From an uncultured Lachnospiraceae bacterium (GTDB lineage Bacteria; Bacillota; Clostridia; Lachnospirales; Lachnospiraceae): DNA of 64,000 nt. Shown here piece by piece: positions 43,070 through 51,623 of this stretch. The position numbers and the translations under genes were made by a program. Position 1 is the first letter of the stretch, and each line of letters opens with the position of its first letter. The stretch is taken from positions 62,001-126,000 of the forward strand of contig CAMKQH010000008.1 in assembly GCA_946414885.1 (NCBI GenBank), written 5' to 3'. A model generated the notes under the pieces. It was not told the DNA's origin, did no database searches, and worked only from the letters and a program-made list of their open reading frames with translations.

Positions 43070-44158
43070 ATGAAAATATGGAAGCTTTCGGCAGATTTGG
43101 ACAAATACGATGATTTATGTCCGAAAACACCTTTTACGGCAGATGAACTACAGGCTTTTGACGGACGTTCCTTGAAAGCTTTGTGGAAACCCTTAAATGT
43201 GGAACCGATGGAACAAAAAAAGAAGCATAAATGGGGAGATTATCCAGGTTTTACGATTCCTGTGCTAAGTGAGAGAGCGCTTCAAATATTGAAACCGCTT
43301 ATTAAGAATTCCTCAGAAGAGTTGGAACTGGTATTTGACGAGAAAAAGTATACGGCAATTAACGTAACTTCCGTCTTGGATGTTGTTGATTATGAGAAAT
43401 CAATCTATAAGACATTTAGTGATGGGCGCAAAATTATGTTTTTTCGGAAGTATGCATTCAGAGAGTGTGAGGAATTAAAACAGCATCACATTTTTAAAAT
43501 TTTAGATGAATCTAAAAACAAGCCCTTTGTCTCAGATGCATTCAAACAGGCAGTGGAGGAGAACGGTCTGACCGGTTTTGAATTTGAGCTGGTCTGGGAC
43601 AGTGAGGAACAGTCGGTTCAGGAACAGGCAGCGCCTGCAACAACGGGTGAGAAGAACCATGCTGATGCAGCGGGTATGCCGAATGAACCGTCTTCTACCG
43701 AAGCGGAGGGATTTACCTATGTCGGTGATCTGGATGACGAGGTGACGTCGGAGATCAACAGTGAGATTGCCTACGCAAGAAAGCTGTTTTGGATCCCCAA
43801 GTATTCTGAGGGTAAGGATCTGGCGGCGCGAGTTTACAAGGCTGTGGATAAGGTGATACGTACCGGGCGATATCCCAGACAGTATGGGGACGCTGCGGAC
43901 GTCGCAGTTGGGCTCGGATGCCTTTATGGACATGCCCTCGTAACTGGCTACGGCTGGAAGTGGAAGGGAGTAGGAAGTACGGCAGAAGACGCAGTGTTCA
44001 GTGTCGTATCCCCGGATGAAAACTGGGTGAACCCGTGCATGGTGTATCTGCAGAAGATTTTGGATGGAGAGAATGAGAACACCACGCTGCTTTTATACAA
44101 TATGATAGAAAAAACCATGAAACAAACGCCTGCGCACAAATTAACCTTTCTCACTTAG
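43070..44158 (+). CDS. Imm11-like (DUF1629-type) two-domain protein
   Basis: The 362-residue protein sits between prmA (18 bases) and rsmE. Residues ~5-185 resemble the Imm11/DUF1629 fold: LKPLIKNSSEELELVF, FFRKYAFRECEELKQHHIFK, then a FVSDAFKQAVEENGLTGFEF ending typical of that group. The last ~120 residues form a second domain (YGDAADVAVGLGCLYGHALV, GYGWKWKGVG, PDENWVNPCMVYLQKIL) reminiscent of DUF3806. Imm11 proteins neutralise polymorphic toxins; no toxin gene is adjacent. Codon use is more A+T-rich than in the neighbours, hinting at later acquisition. Assignment is tentative. Confidence 0.6.
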   Translation: MKIWKLSADLDKYDDLCPKTPFTADELQAFDGRSLKALWKPLNVEPMEQKKKHKWGDYPGFTIPVLSERALQILKPLIKNSSEELELVFDEKKYTAINVTSVLDVVDYEKSIYKTFSDGRKIMFFRKYAFRECEELKQHHIFKILDESKNKPFVSDAFKQAVEENGLTGFEFELVWDSEEQSVQEQAAPATTGEKNHADAAGMPNEPSSTEAEGFTYVGDLDDEVTSEINSEIAYARKLFWIPKYSEGKDLAARVYKAVDKVIRTGRYPRQYGDAADVAVGLGCLYGHALVTGYGWKWKGVGSTAEDAVFSVVSPDENWVNPCMVYLQKILDGENENTTLLLYNMIEKTMKQTPAHKLTFLT

Positions 44159-44201
44159 AACGGAAAGAGTTGCGGGTAAGGCATCCTAAAGAGGAATCGA
44201 A

Positions 44202-45005
44202 ATGTATCAGTTTTTTGTGGATCAAGCGCAAATTGACGTCATGAATAAAACCGTGACAATCACGGGCGCGGACGTAAATCATATCAAGAACGTGCTGCGG
44301 ATGAAAGCGGGAGAGGAGCTTGCCGTGAGCAATGGGCAGGACGGGAAGGAGTACCGCTGCGCCATTCGTGCATTTCATGAGAAAGGTGAGCCTGCGGAAG
44401 CCTGTGGGATCGGGATTGCAGGCGGTGTGTGGCAGGAAGCCGCAGTCGAGTGCGAGCTTCGCTTCGTCAAGGAGGACGGCGTGGAGCTTCCCTCCAAGAT
44501 TTACTTGTTTCAAGGACTTCCGAAAGCGGACAAGCTTGAGCTCATCATCCAAAAGTCCGTGGAACTTGGCGTTTATCAAGTGATCCCGGTGGAGACAAAG
44601 CGCTCCGTGGTAAAGCTTGATGAGAAGAAGGCGAAGACCAAGACGGCCCGATGGCAGCAGATCTCCGAGGCCGCCGCAAAGCAGAGCAAGCGCGGCATCA
44701 TCCCGGAAGTGAAGGAACCCGTGAGCTTCAAGAAAGCATTGGAGCTTGCAAAGGACGCGGACGTGAAGCTCATTCCCTATGAGCTTGCGGAGGGGATGGA
44801 GAAGACTCGTTCACTCATCGAGGGCATACGCCCAGGCCAGTCGATCGCCATTTTCATTGGCCCGGAGGGCGGCTTCGACGAAGCTGAAATCCAGGCGGCC
44901 CAGGAGGCAGGTATCGAGCCCATCACCCTTGGCCGGCGGATTCTCCGCACCGAGACGGCGCCCCTTGCCATCCTCTCCTGGCTCGGCTACCGGTTGGAAG
45001 CCTAA
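44202..45005 (+). CDS. rsmE: 16S rRNA (uracil-1498-N3)-methyltransferase
   Basis: RsmE makes m3U1498 in the decoding centre. The 267-residue SPOUT protein has an N-terminal PUA-like domain (VNHIKNVLRMKAGEELAVSN) and the knotted C-terminal domain with FQGLPKADKLELIIQKSVEL, KRSVVKL, AAKQSKRG, the S-adenosylmethionine loop IFIGPEGGFDEAE, and LGRRILRTETAPLAILSWLG. AGAGGAA precedes the ATG. Confidence 0.97.
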   Translation: MYQFFVDQAQIDVMNKTVTITGADVNHIKNVLRMKAGEELAVSNGQDGKEYRCAIRAFHEKGEPAEACGIGIAGGVWQEAAVECELRFVKEDGVELPSKIYLFQGLPKADKLELIIQKSVELGVYQVIPVETKRSVVKLDEKKAKTKTARWQQISEAAAKQSKRGIIPEVKEPVSFKKALELAKDADVKLIPYELAEGMEKTRSLIEGIRPGQSIAIFIGPEGGFDEAEIQAAQEAGIEPITLGRRILRTETAPLAILSWLGYRLEA

Positions 45006-45068
45006 GGACGGTGGAACGCGGCGAGGCTTTGGGAATATGATAGAATAGGAAAGTATTTAGGAGGTCCC

Positions 45069-46241
45069 ATGGAAGTTTATTTGGACAATTCCGCAACCAC
45101 GCAGGTTTTTCCTGAGGTTGCGGCTTATATGACGCAGATCATGTGTCAGCAATATGGCAATCCCTCCAGCCTGCACTTGAAAGGAATGGAGGCGGAGCAG
45201 ATCCTTCGCGGAGCAAAGGAAACCCTGGCGAAAATCTTAAAGGTAAATGAGAAGGAGCTCTTATTTACCTCCGGCGGCACGGAATCTGACAATCTGGCAC
45301 TTCGGGGCGTAGCTTCAGCCTATCAGCGACGGGGACGGCACCTCATCACGACACAGATCGAGCATCCCGCGATCCTGCAGACCATGCATTATCTGGAGGA
45401 ACAGGGATTTCAGGTGACTTACCTTCCCGTGGACGCTTACGGGCGCATTCACCTGGAGGATTTACAGCGCAGCATGCGGCAGGACACGATTTTGGTATCC
45501 ATCATGCACACCAACAACGAAGTGGGCGCGCAGCAGCCCATTGCCGAGGCGGGGGCATTGATCAAGCGCATGAATCCCAACACGCTGTTCCACGTGGATG
45601 CGGTGCAGGGCTTTGGCAAGGCAAAGATCTATCCGAAGAAGATGAATGTTGACCTTCTCAGCGTGAGCGGCCATAAGATCCACGGGCCCAAAGGAGTAGG
45701 ACTTCTTTATGTTGATGAAAAGGTTCGGGTCCGCCCCATTTTGTTTGGCGGCGGACAGCAGGGGAACCTCCGCTCCGGAACCGAAAACGTGCCTGGCATT
45801 GCCGGAATGGCCATGGCGGCGAAGAAATTATACGAAAATTATGACGAGGACGTCAGAAAATTAGAGGAATGCAAGAGCTTCTTTATCGACGGCATTCAGC
45901 AGATGGACGGAACGCGCGTCAATGGCCTTCTTCCCGGGAATCCCCACGGTGAGGGCACGGCACCCCACGTGGTCAGCGTTTCATTCAAGGGAGTCCGGAG
46001 CGAAGTATTGCTTCATGCATTGGAGGAACGAGGGATTTTCGTATCGGCGGGCAGCGCCTGCTCCGCAAGGAAGCCCCAGCCCTCCGCCACGCTAAAGGCC
46101 ATGGGAATTTCACAGGAGCTGCTCGGATCTACCATCCGGTTCAGTTTTTCGGTCTTTACGAATCAGCAGGAGTTGGAGTATACTTTATCGGTGCTGAGGG
46201 AAATTGTTCCGATGCTGAGAATGTATACCCGCAAGCGTTAA
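45069..46241 (+). CDS. Cysteine desulfurase (NifS/IscS family)
   Basis: The enzyme removes sulfur from cysteine using PLP and passes it on as a persulfide. The 390-residue protein has the family start VYLDNSATTQVFPEV, FTSGGTESDNLALRG, MHTNNEVGAQQPI, the PLP lysine in SVSGHKIHGPKGVG and the catalytic cysteine in SAGSACSARKPQPSATLKAM. AGGAGG lies upstream. thiI follows by about 130 bases, so it is most likely the sulfur donor for 4-thiouridine and perhaps thiazole synthesis, like NifZ of Bacillus. Confidence 0.95.
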   Translation: MEVYLDNSATTQVFPEVAAYMTQIMCQQYGNPSSLHLKGMEAEQILRGAKETLAKILKVNEKELLFTSGGTESDNLALRGVASAYQRRGRHLITTQIEHPAILQTMHYLEEQGFQVTYLPVDAYGRIHLEDLQRSMRQDTILVSIMHTNNEVGAQQPIAEAGALIKRMNPNTLFHVDAVQGFGKAKIYPKKMNVDLLSVSGHKIHGPKGVGLLYVDEKVRVRPILFGGGQQGNLRSGTENVPGIAGMAMAAKKLYENYDEDVRKLEECKSFFIDGIQQMDGTRVNGLLPGNPHGEGTAPHVVSVSFKGVRSEVLLHALEERGIFVSAGSACSARKPQPSATLKAMGISQELLGSTIRFSFSVFTNQQELEYTLSVLREIVPMLRMYTRKR

Positions 46242-46371
46242 CGCCCGGATGCAGGACGGCTGCGGCCGGAAGATGAGAGGCAAGATCGCCGCCGTGCAAG
46301 TGCCGGAGGGCGGCATGAAAGAAACGTGGCAGGAGAAAGCACGCGGAAAGCGTGCCGGAAAAGGAGTAAAC

Positions 46372-47550
46372 ATGTTTAAGGCATTTTTGATTAAGTACGC
46401 GGAAATTGGCGTTAAGGGAAAGAACAGGCATCTCTTTGAGGATGCACTGGTGCATCAGATCAAGGTGGCCCTGAAGCGCTGTGAGGGAAAGTTTTTCGTG
46501 CACAAGACCCAGGGAAGGATCTTTGTGGAGGCGGAAGGCGAATTTGATTTTGACGAGACGGTGGCGTGCCTTCGGCAGGTCTTTGGAATCTCAGGCATCT
46601 GTCCCGTGGTTTACGCAGAGGACGAGGGCTTTGACAAGCTGGCCGAGCGCATTGTGGAATATGTCGACAAGGTGTATCCCGACAAGAATAAAACCTTTAA
46701 GGTGAATGCCCGCCGCGCGCGCAAGGATTATCCCAAGGAATCCATGGAGATCAACGCGGATCTCGGCGAAGTGCTTTTGAATGCTTATCCGGAGATGTCC
46801 GTGGACGTTCATGAGCCGGACATTATGCTGAACGTGGAGATTCGCGAGAAAATCTATATTTATTCCGAGATCATTCCGGGACCCGGCGGCATGCCCGTGG
46901 GGACTGGCGGAAAGGCCATGCTCCTTCTTTCCGGCGGCATTGATTCCCCCGTGGCAGGCTACATGATCGCAAAGCGCGGCGTCAAGATTGACGCGGTTTA
47001 TTTCCATGCGCCGCCATACACCAGCGAGCGCGCAAAGCAAAAGGTAGTGGATCTCGCCAGGATCGTTGCAAGATATGCGGGGCCCATCTATCTTCACGTG
47101 ATCAACTTTACGGACGTACAACTCCATATCTATGAAACATGTCCGCACGAGGAGCTGACCATCATCATGAAGCGCTACATGATGCGGCTTGCGGAGAAGC
47201 TTGCCCTGGACACGGAATGTCTTGGACTGGTCACCGGCGAGAGCATTGGACAGGTGGCTTCCCAGACTTTGGCTTCCATGGCCGTCATCAATGAGGTCTG
47301 CGAGCTTCCCATTTACCGGCCACTCATCGGCTTTGACAAACAGGACATTGTTGACGTATCGGAGAAGATCGGTACCTATGAAACCTCCATTCAACCCTTT
47401 GAGGATTGTTGTACCATCTTTGTGGCAAAGCATCCCGTCACAAAGCCCAATCCCAAATACATTCGCAGGCATGAGGAAAAGCTTGGGGAAAAAATGGACG
47501 AGCTGGTAAAGAAAGCGCTGGAAACGGAAGAATTGATCATTGTGGAATAA
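46372..47550 (+). CDS. thiI: tRNA 4-thiouridine synthetase ThiI
   Basis: The ATG at 46372 follows AAGGAG; the open frame extends upstream to 46249 without a ribosome binding site. The 392-residue protein has the ferredoxin-like and THUMP domains (KYAEIGVKGKNRHLFEDALV, residues ~170 VNVEIREKIYIY-type end), then the PP-loop SGGIDSPVAGY and QPFEDCCTIFVAKHPVTKPN with a candidate sulfur-accepting Cys. No rhodanese domain is attached, as in other Firmicutes; the NifS-like protein upstream would supply sulfur directly. Confidence 0.96.
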   Translation: MFKAFLIKYAEIGVKGKNRHLFEDALVHQIKVALKRCEGKFFVHKTQGRIFVEAEGEFDFDETVACLRQVFGISGICPVVYAEDEGFDKLAERIVEYVDKVYPDKNKTFKVNARRARKDYPKESMEINADLGEVLLNAYPEMSVDVHEPDIMLNVEIREKIYIYSEIIPGPGGMPVGTGGKAMLLLSGGIDSPVAGYMIAKRGVKIDAVYFHAPPYTSERAKQKVVDLARIVARYAGPIYLHVINFTDVQLHIYETCPHEELTIIMKRYMMRLAEKLALDTECLGLVTGESIGQVASQTLASMAVINEVCELPIYRPLIGFDKQDIVDVSEKIGTYETSIQPFEDCCTIFVAKHPVTKPNPKYIRRHEEKLGEKMDELVKKALETEELIIVE

Positions 47551-47563
47551 GCTCAGAGCCTAT

Positions 47564-47617
47564 TTGCAAAAAAACACCCTCCGAAGCATTTGCTCCGGAG
47601 GGCGTGCGTTTTCTTTT
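47564..47617. terminator. Bidirectional terminator
   Basis: CCCTCCG (47577-47583) and CGGAGGG (47596-47602), with inner AGCA/TGCT, have seven A on the left and a T-rich run on the right. It serves the convergent thiI (plus) and HPr-like (minus) genes. Confidence 0.8.
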
Positions 47618-47661
47618 TGTGAAGCCTTGGACCGCCATGCGATTCAAGGATGCCTTGAGGA

Positions 47662-47892
47662 TTAAACCTCGTAGTTCTTCAGAACCTTCAGAACTTCTTC
47701 AGCACCATCCTCGGTATGGATGTTCAGGTCGATGGGCTTGGAAAGATCCAGGCTGAAGATCCCCATGATGGACTTGGCATCGATCACGTATCTTCCGGAT
47801 ACCAGATCGAAATCGTAATCGAACTTCGTGATGTCGTTTACGAAAGATTTTACCTTGTCAATCGAGTTTAAAGAAATTTGAACAGTTTTCAT
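47662..47892 (-). CDS. HPr-like protein lacking the active-site histidine
   Basis: This 76-residue protein has the HPr fold pattern: DAKSIMGIFSLDLSKPIDLN matches the region around the regulatory serine (here S41), and the C terminus reads EDGAEEVLKVLKNYEV. The N-terminal GLHARPA motif is replaced by SLNSIDKVKSFV, so there is no His15 equivalent and it cannot carry phosphate in sugar uptake. It resembles Crh of Bacillus, which keeps Ser46 control only. AAGGAGG precedes the ATG; promoter at 47932. Confidence 0.85.
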   Translation of the reverse strand: MKTVQISLNSIDKVKSFVNDITKFDYDFDLVSGRYVIDAKSIMGIFSLDLSKPIDLNIHTEDGAEEVLKVLKNYEV

Positions 47893-47931
47893 GAATGTTA
47901 CCTCCTTGTCTGTGTCATACCTTCTGCCTAC

Positions 47932-47960
47932 ATCATAATTGGTGCTTCATGAAAAGTCAA
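47932..47960 (-). promoter_or_regulatory. Promoter of the HPr-like gene
   Basis: On the minus strand TTGACT (47955-47960), 17 bases, TATGAT (47932-47937), 40 bases before the ATG at 47892. Confidence 0.8.
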
Positions 47961-48005
47961 GGGAAAAAAACGGGGAATTATAGCAGAAAAATAACGGAGA
48001 AAAAG

Positions 48006-49682
48006 ATGAAAACCATAGCATTTCACAACTTGGGATGCAAGGTCAACTCCTATGAGTTGGACGTCATGCAACAAATCATGCGTGAGAAAGGGTACGAAAT
48101 TGTCCCTTTTGACAAAAAAGCCGACGTTTACGTAATCAACACGTGCACGGTGACAAACATTGCGGACAGAAAGAGCCGCCAGATGCTGCACCGGGCAAAG
48201 CAAAAGAACCCGGATGCGGTGGTGGTGGCGGTGGGCTGTTACGTGCAGACGGACCTTGCGGGCGCGACGGCGGACCCGGCGATCGACCTTGCCATCGGAA
48301 ACAACCGCAAGAAGGACATCGCGGAGATCCTGGAGCAGTATCTCGCGGAGCGGGAGAAAAACCACGAAGCGGCTGACGGGGAAGGGTTTTGTAAAACTGG
48401 CGAAGCGGCTGACGGGGGATGGGTTGGTAAAACCGACAACGTAGCCGAAGGCGGCGAAATTTGCGGCGGCGCGCCGGACAAGACTCTCGGAGGCATGACG
48501 GTTCTTGACATTGCGCATGAAAAAGAATATGAGGAAATGCAATTAAAGACCACGGCGGAGCACACCCGTGCCTATATTAAGATCCAGGACGGCTGTAATC
48601 AGTTTTGCTCTTATTGCGCGATCCCGCTGGCAAGGGGGCGCGTCCGGAGCAGAAAGCAGGAGGATATTCTGAAGGAAATCCGGGGGATCGTGGACGCGGG
48701 ATATCTGGAGATCGTTCTCACGGGCATTCACGTAAGCTCCTACGGAATCGACTTTGAGAAGGCTGATGGGAACGCCAAAGGTGCCGATTCCGCGAAGAAC
48801 GGTGGAATCGCGAAACTCTGCCAAGGGACGTCTCCTGACGCGGGCGGTAAATCCGCGGGCGGAGAAAAGGAAAACGGCGCCATGGATTATCGCGGCGTGA
48901 CGAGGCTCTTTGACCTGATCGAGGAGATCCACAAGATCCCAGGATTGCAAAGGATCCGCATCAGCTCTTTGGAACCCAGGATCGTGACGCCGGAGACGGC
49001 AAAGCGTCTTGCGGCACTTCCGAAGGTTTGCCCGCATTTTCATCTCTCGCTCCAGAGCGGATGTGACGCGACCTTAAGGCGCATGAACAGGCATTATACC
49101 GCACAGCAGTATTTTGAGAGCGTGGAAGCCCTGCGAAATGCTTACGCGCCAAGGATTCCCGCCATTACGACGGACGTGATTGCGGGCTTTCCCGGAGAGA
49201 CGGAGGAAGAATTTGCAGAGACGAAAGCCTTTCTGGAAAAGGTTGGCTTTTATGAGATGCACGTGTTTAAGTATTCCAAGCGCAAGGGAACCAGGGCGGC
49301 CGTGATGGACGGCCAGGTGCCGGAACCCGTGAAGGCGCAGAGAAGCGACGAGCTTTTGGAGCTGGAAAGAAAGCAGTCCATGGAGTTTCGCAGACGAAAG
49401 CTGGGGCAGGTTGTGGAAGTTCTCATGGAAGAAGAGAAGGTAATTGGGGGAAAGAACTATCTATTGGGACACACGACGGACTATGTCCGCGTGGCGCTTC
49501 CGCTGCCGGGCGACGGAGCGACGCTTGATCACGGGGCGACGCCGAAAGGAAAGCCCGGCGCCGGGGCGGAATTGCACCAAGATGCCGGAAAAAATGCGCG
49601 GGCGGGAGAGATCCTGAGACTCGAATTACTGGAATTTCTTACGGAGGACATTTTACTTGGACGTGAAACTGATCTTTTTTGA
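48006..49682 (+). CDS. mtaB: tRNA t6A37 methylthiotransferase MtaB, with low-complexity inserts
   Basis: MtaB adds a methylthio group to t6A37 of tRNA. The ATG at 48006 follows GGAGAAAAAG. The N-terminal MTTase domain (FHNLGCKVNSYELDVMQQIM, VINTCTVTN, VAVGCYVQTD) and the radical SAM site with its 4Fe-4S cysteines (CNQFCSYCAIPLARGRVRSR) are intact. At 558 residues it is ~110 longer than usual. The extra length lies in three Gly/Ala/Asp-rich inserts: residues ~120-160 (EAADG repeated), ~258-300 before MDYRGVTRLFDLIEEI, and in the TRAM region. Activity is probably preserved. It overlaps the next gene by 26 bases. Confidence 0.92.
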   Translation: MKTIAFHNLGCKVNSYELDVMQQIMREKGYEIVPFDKKADVYVINTCTVTNIADRKSRQMLHRAKQKNPDAVVVAVGCYVQTDLAGATADPAIDLAIGNNRKKDIAEILEQYLAEREKNHEAADGEGFCKTGEAADGGWVGKTDNVAEGGEICGGAPDKTLGGMTVLDIAHEKEYEEMQLKTTAEHTRAYIKIQDGCNQFCSYCAIPLARGRVRSRKQEDILKEIRGIVDAGYLEIVLTGIHVSSYGIDFEKADGNAKGADSAKNGGIAKLCQGTSPDAGGKSAGGEKENGAMDYRGVTRLFDLIEEIHKIPGLQRIRISSLEPRIVTPETAKRLAALPKVCPHFHLSLQSGCDATLRRMNRHYTAQQYFESVEALRNAYAPRIPAITTDVIAGFPGETEEEFAETKAFLEKVGFYEMHVFKYSKRKGTRAAVMDGQVPEPVKAQRSDELLELERKQSMEFRRRKLGQVVEVLMEEEKVIGGKNYLLGHTTDYVRVALPLPGDGATLDHGATPKGKPGAGAELHQDAGKNARAGEILRLELLEFLTEDILLGRETDLF

Positions 49683-50469
49683 CATTGACGGAACGCTGAT
49701 CAGCAACTGGCGGGACATGCCGGAATCTGCCGCACGGGCGATCCGGAAGGCGAGGGAAAACGGGCATCTGTGCCTTGTCAACACGGGACGCACCGCAAGT
49801 CTCGTCATGGACTGGCTCCCGAAGCTGGCCCCCTTTGATGGTTATCTTTGCGGGTGCGGCACGCAAATCTTCTTTCACGGAAGGGAGCTTATGCACAAGA
49901 CCCTTTCCAAGTCAGAGGGAGAGAGCGTGATCCGCTGCCTGGAAAAGCATAAGATCGACGCGATCCTGGAGGGCGAGGACAACAATTATCACAATGATTT
50001 GGACAAGATGCACACGGAGACCTTCCTCAAGTACGTAACGGATCATTATTCGGACAGAAGCTGGGCGAGCTACCGCGAGGCGCCGGGGAAGTTTGACAAA
50101 TTTTATTGCTTTGCGGACGATCCCCAAAGCGTTAGGGATTTTATGGCGGAGCAGGGTGACCTGCTGGATCTGATCGACCGGGAGCACGGGTATTTTGAGA
50201 TCGTCCCCAAGGGATATTCCAAGGCGACCTGCATGGACTTTTTGGTGGAACACTTAAACAATTTGGGGAAATATCCGAAAAAGATAACGCTGGCGGATAC
50301 GGTGGCCATTGGGGACAGCAATAATGACCTGCCCATGCTGGAACACGCGGGGATCGCCATTGCCATGGGAGAGTCCTCACAGGCGGTACTTTCCATGGCG
50401 GACCACGTGACGGCGGACGTCATGGAAGACGGCATATGGAAGGCGCTGGACTGGCTGGGCGTTTTGTAG
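49657..50469 (+). CDS. HAD superfamily hydrolase, Cof type
   Basis: The 270-residue protein starts at TTG (49657) behind ACGGAGG, inside the end of mtaB. HAD motif I is FFDIDGTLIS, motif II is NTGRT, motif III Lys lies near the FLVEHLNNLGKYPKK region, and motif IV is AIGDSNNDLPMLEHAG, with the C2-type cap of Cof/YidA sugar phosphatases between. Substrate unknown. The last 36 coding bases plus the stop codon are part of a decaying 42-bp tandem repeat that continues past the stop. Confidence 0.93.
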   Translation: MDVKLIFFDIDGTLISNWRDMPESAARAIRKARENGHLCLVNTGRTASLVMDWLPKLAPFDGYLCGCGTQIFFHGRELMHKTLSKSEGESVIRCLEKHKIDAILEGEDNNYHNDLDKMHTETFLKYVTDHYSDRSWASYREAPGKFDKFYCFADDPQSVRDFMAEQGDLLDLIDREHGYFEIVPKGYSKATCMDFLVEHLNNLGKYPKKITLADTVAIGDSNNDLPMLEHAGIAIAMGESSQAVLSMADHVTADVMEDGIWKALDWLGVL

Positions 50470-50556
50470 GACGATATATGGAAGGCGCTGGACTGGCTGG
50501 GCGTTTTGTAGGAGATACGTAGAAGACGCTGGACAGGTTGGGCACGGTATAAGGCG
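50434..50556 (+). repeat. 42-bp tandem repeat copied from the HAD gene 3' end
   Basis: 38 bases at 50434-50471, which include the HAD gene stop codon, recur exactly at 50476-50513 (period 42), then in degraded form at ~50518-50555, with a fragment (GTGGAAGGCGCCG) beyond. The extra copies lie after the stop, so the repeats are untranslated duplicates of coding DNA. Confidence 0.88.
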
Positions 50557-50619
50557 GCACGTGGAAGGCGCCGTACGGAACCGGCGCTCCCAGGATGGAT
50601 TTGCGAAGGAGGAAAACGC

Positions 50620-51156
50620 ATGAACGTTTGGCATGACATTGATGAGAAGAGAATCCAGACCATGGATTTTATGTCGGTGATTGAAATCAGTAAGGGAAGC
50701 AACATGAAATACGAGCTGGACAAGGAGACGGGCGTTCTTTGCCTGGACCGCGTTCTCTACACGGCGACCCACTATCCCGCGAATTATGGTTTCATCCCCA
50801 AGACCCTCGGCGACGATCATGACCCGCTGGACGTGCTGGTGCTCTGCACCCAGCCCATTCAGCCCATGACCTTGGTCCGCTGCTATCCCATTGGCGTTAT
50901 GAAAATGTTGGACTGCGGGATGGGCGACGAGAAGATCATCGCGGTGCCATTCGGTGACCCGACCTACAATACTTATCATGACGTTTCGGAACTGCCGAAG
51001 CATGTGTTCGATGAAATCCAGCACTTTTTTACCGTTTACAAGAATCTGGAAGGCAAGGAAACGAAGGTGGATGACATCATGGATGCCGCGGAAGCAGTGA
51101 AGGTGATCGAGCACTGCATCGATAATTACCGCGAAAAATACGGAAAACTGTCGTAA
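50620..51156 (+). CDS. ppa: Inorganic pyrophosphatase, family I
   Basis: This enzyme hydrolyses pyrophosphate to phosphate, pulling biosynthetic reactions forward. The 178-residue protein has EISKGSNMKYELDKETG, RVLYTATHYPANYGFIPKTL, and the metal-binding signature DDHDPLDVLVL, with the later GDEKIIAVP and a final DNYREKYG. AAGGAGG precedes the ATG by eight bases. Many Clostridia instead have membrane or family II enzymes; this one is the soluble family I type. Confidence 0.95.
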   Translation: MNVWHDIDEKRIQTMDFMSVIEISKGSNMKYELDKETGVLCLDRVLYTATHYPANYGFIPKTLGDDHDPLDVLVLCTQPIQPMTLVRCYPIGVMKMLDCGMGDEKIIAVPFGDPTYNTYHDVSELPKHVFDEIQHFFTVYKNLEGKETKVDDIMDAAEAVKVIEHCIDNYREKYGKLS

Positions 51157-51184
51157 ACATTTGGAGGCAATCCCTTCGCGGGTA

Positions 51185-51213
51185 TTGAAATTTTCTGAAA
51201 AATGGATTAAAAT
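51185..51213 (+). promoter_or_regulatory. Promoter of the ireB-ruvX operon
   Basis: TTGAAA (51185-51190), 17 bases, TAAAAT (51208-51213), 96 bases before the ireB ATG. Confidence 0.65.
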
Positions 51214-51308
51214 GTTCATAATTAGTACCTAAAATGGAATAATGGCGTCATTTGGGGATGCGCGGAACGTGCAGGAAACGGGAGTGCACGTGGAAAGCGA
51301 GGGTTATT

Positions 51309-51572
51309 ATGGATGATTTATCAAATACTCAATATTTTACCGTGGAAACGGAGCAGGAGACGGGGGCACAGATCGTGCTGTCTGCCGTTTACGAAGCGTT
51401 GCGGGAGAAGGGGTACAATCCCGTCAATCAGATTGTTGGATACATTATGAGCGGCGATCCTACCTACATCACCAGCCATAAAAACGCGAGAAGCCTGATC
51501 ATGAAGGTTGAGCGGGATGAACTGGTGGAGGAGATGTTGCGCTTTTACATCGACAACAAACTGGAACAATAA
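51309..51572 (+). CDS. ireB: IreB family regulatory phosphoprotein
   Basis: The ATG at 51309 ([13 protein letters not shown]) follows GCGAGGG; an in-frame ATG at 51252 has no site. The 87-residue protein matches UPF0297/Ire[21 protein letters not shown] and [15 protein letters not shown]. In Enterococcus it is phosphorylated on Thr by the PASTA kinase IreK and lowers cephalosporin resistance; the N-terminal Thr residues are present here. The order ireB-ruvX-DUF1292 is conserved in Firmicutes. Confidence 0.95.
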   Translation: MDDLSNTQYFTVETEQETGAQIVLSAVYEALREKGYNPVNQIVGYIMSGDPTYITSHKNARSLIMKVERDELVEEMLRFYIDNKLEQ

Positions 51573-51623
51573 AAAAGTGAACGAAGCTAGCTATCGCGCA
51601 GCGATTTAATTAGGAGGACTGCC

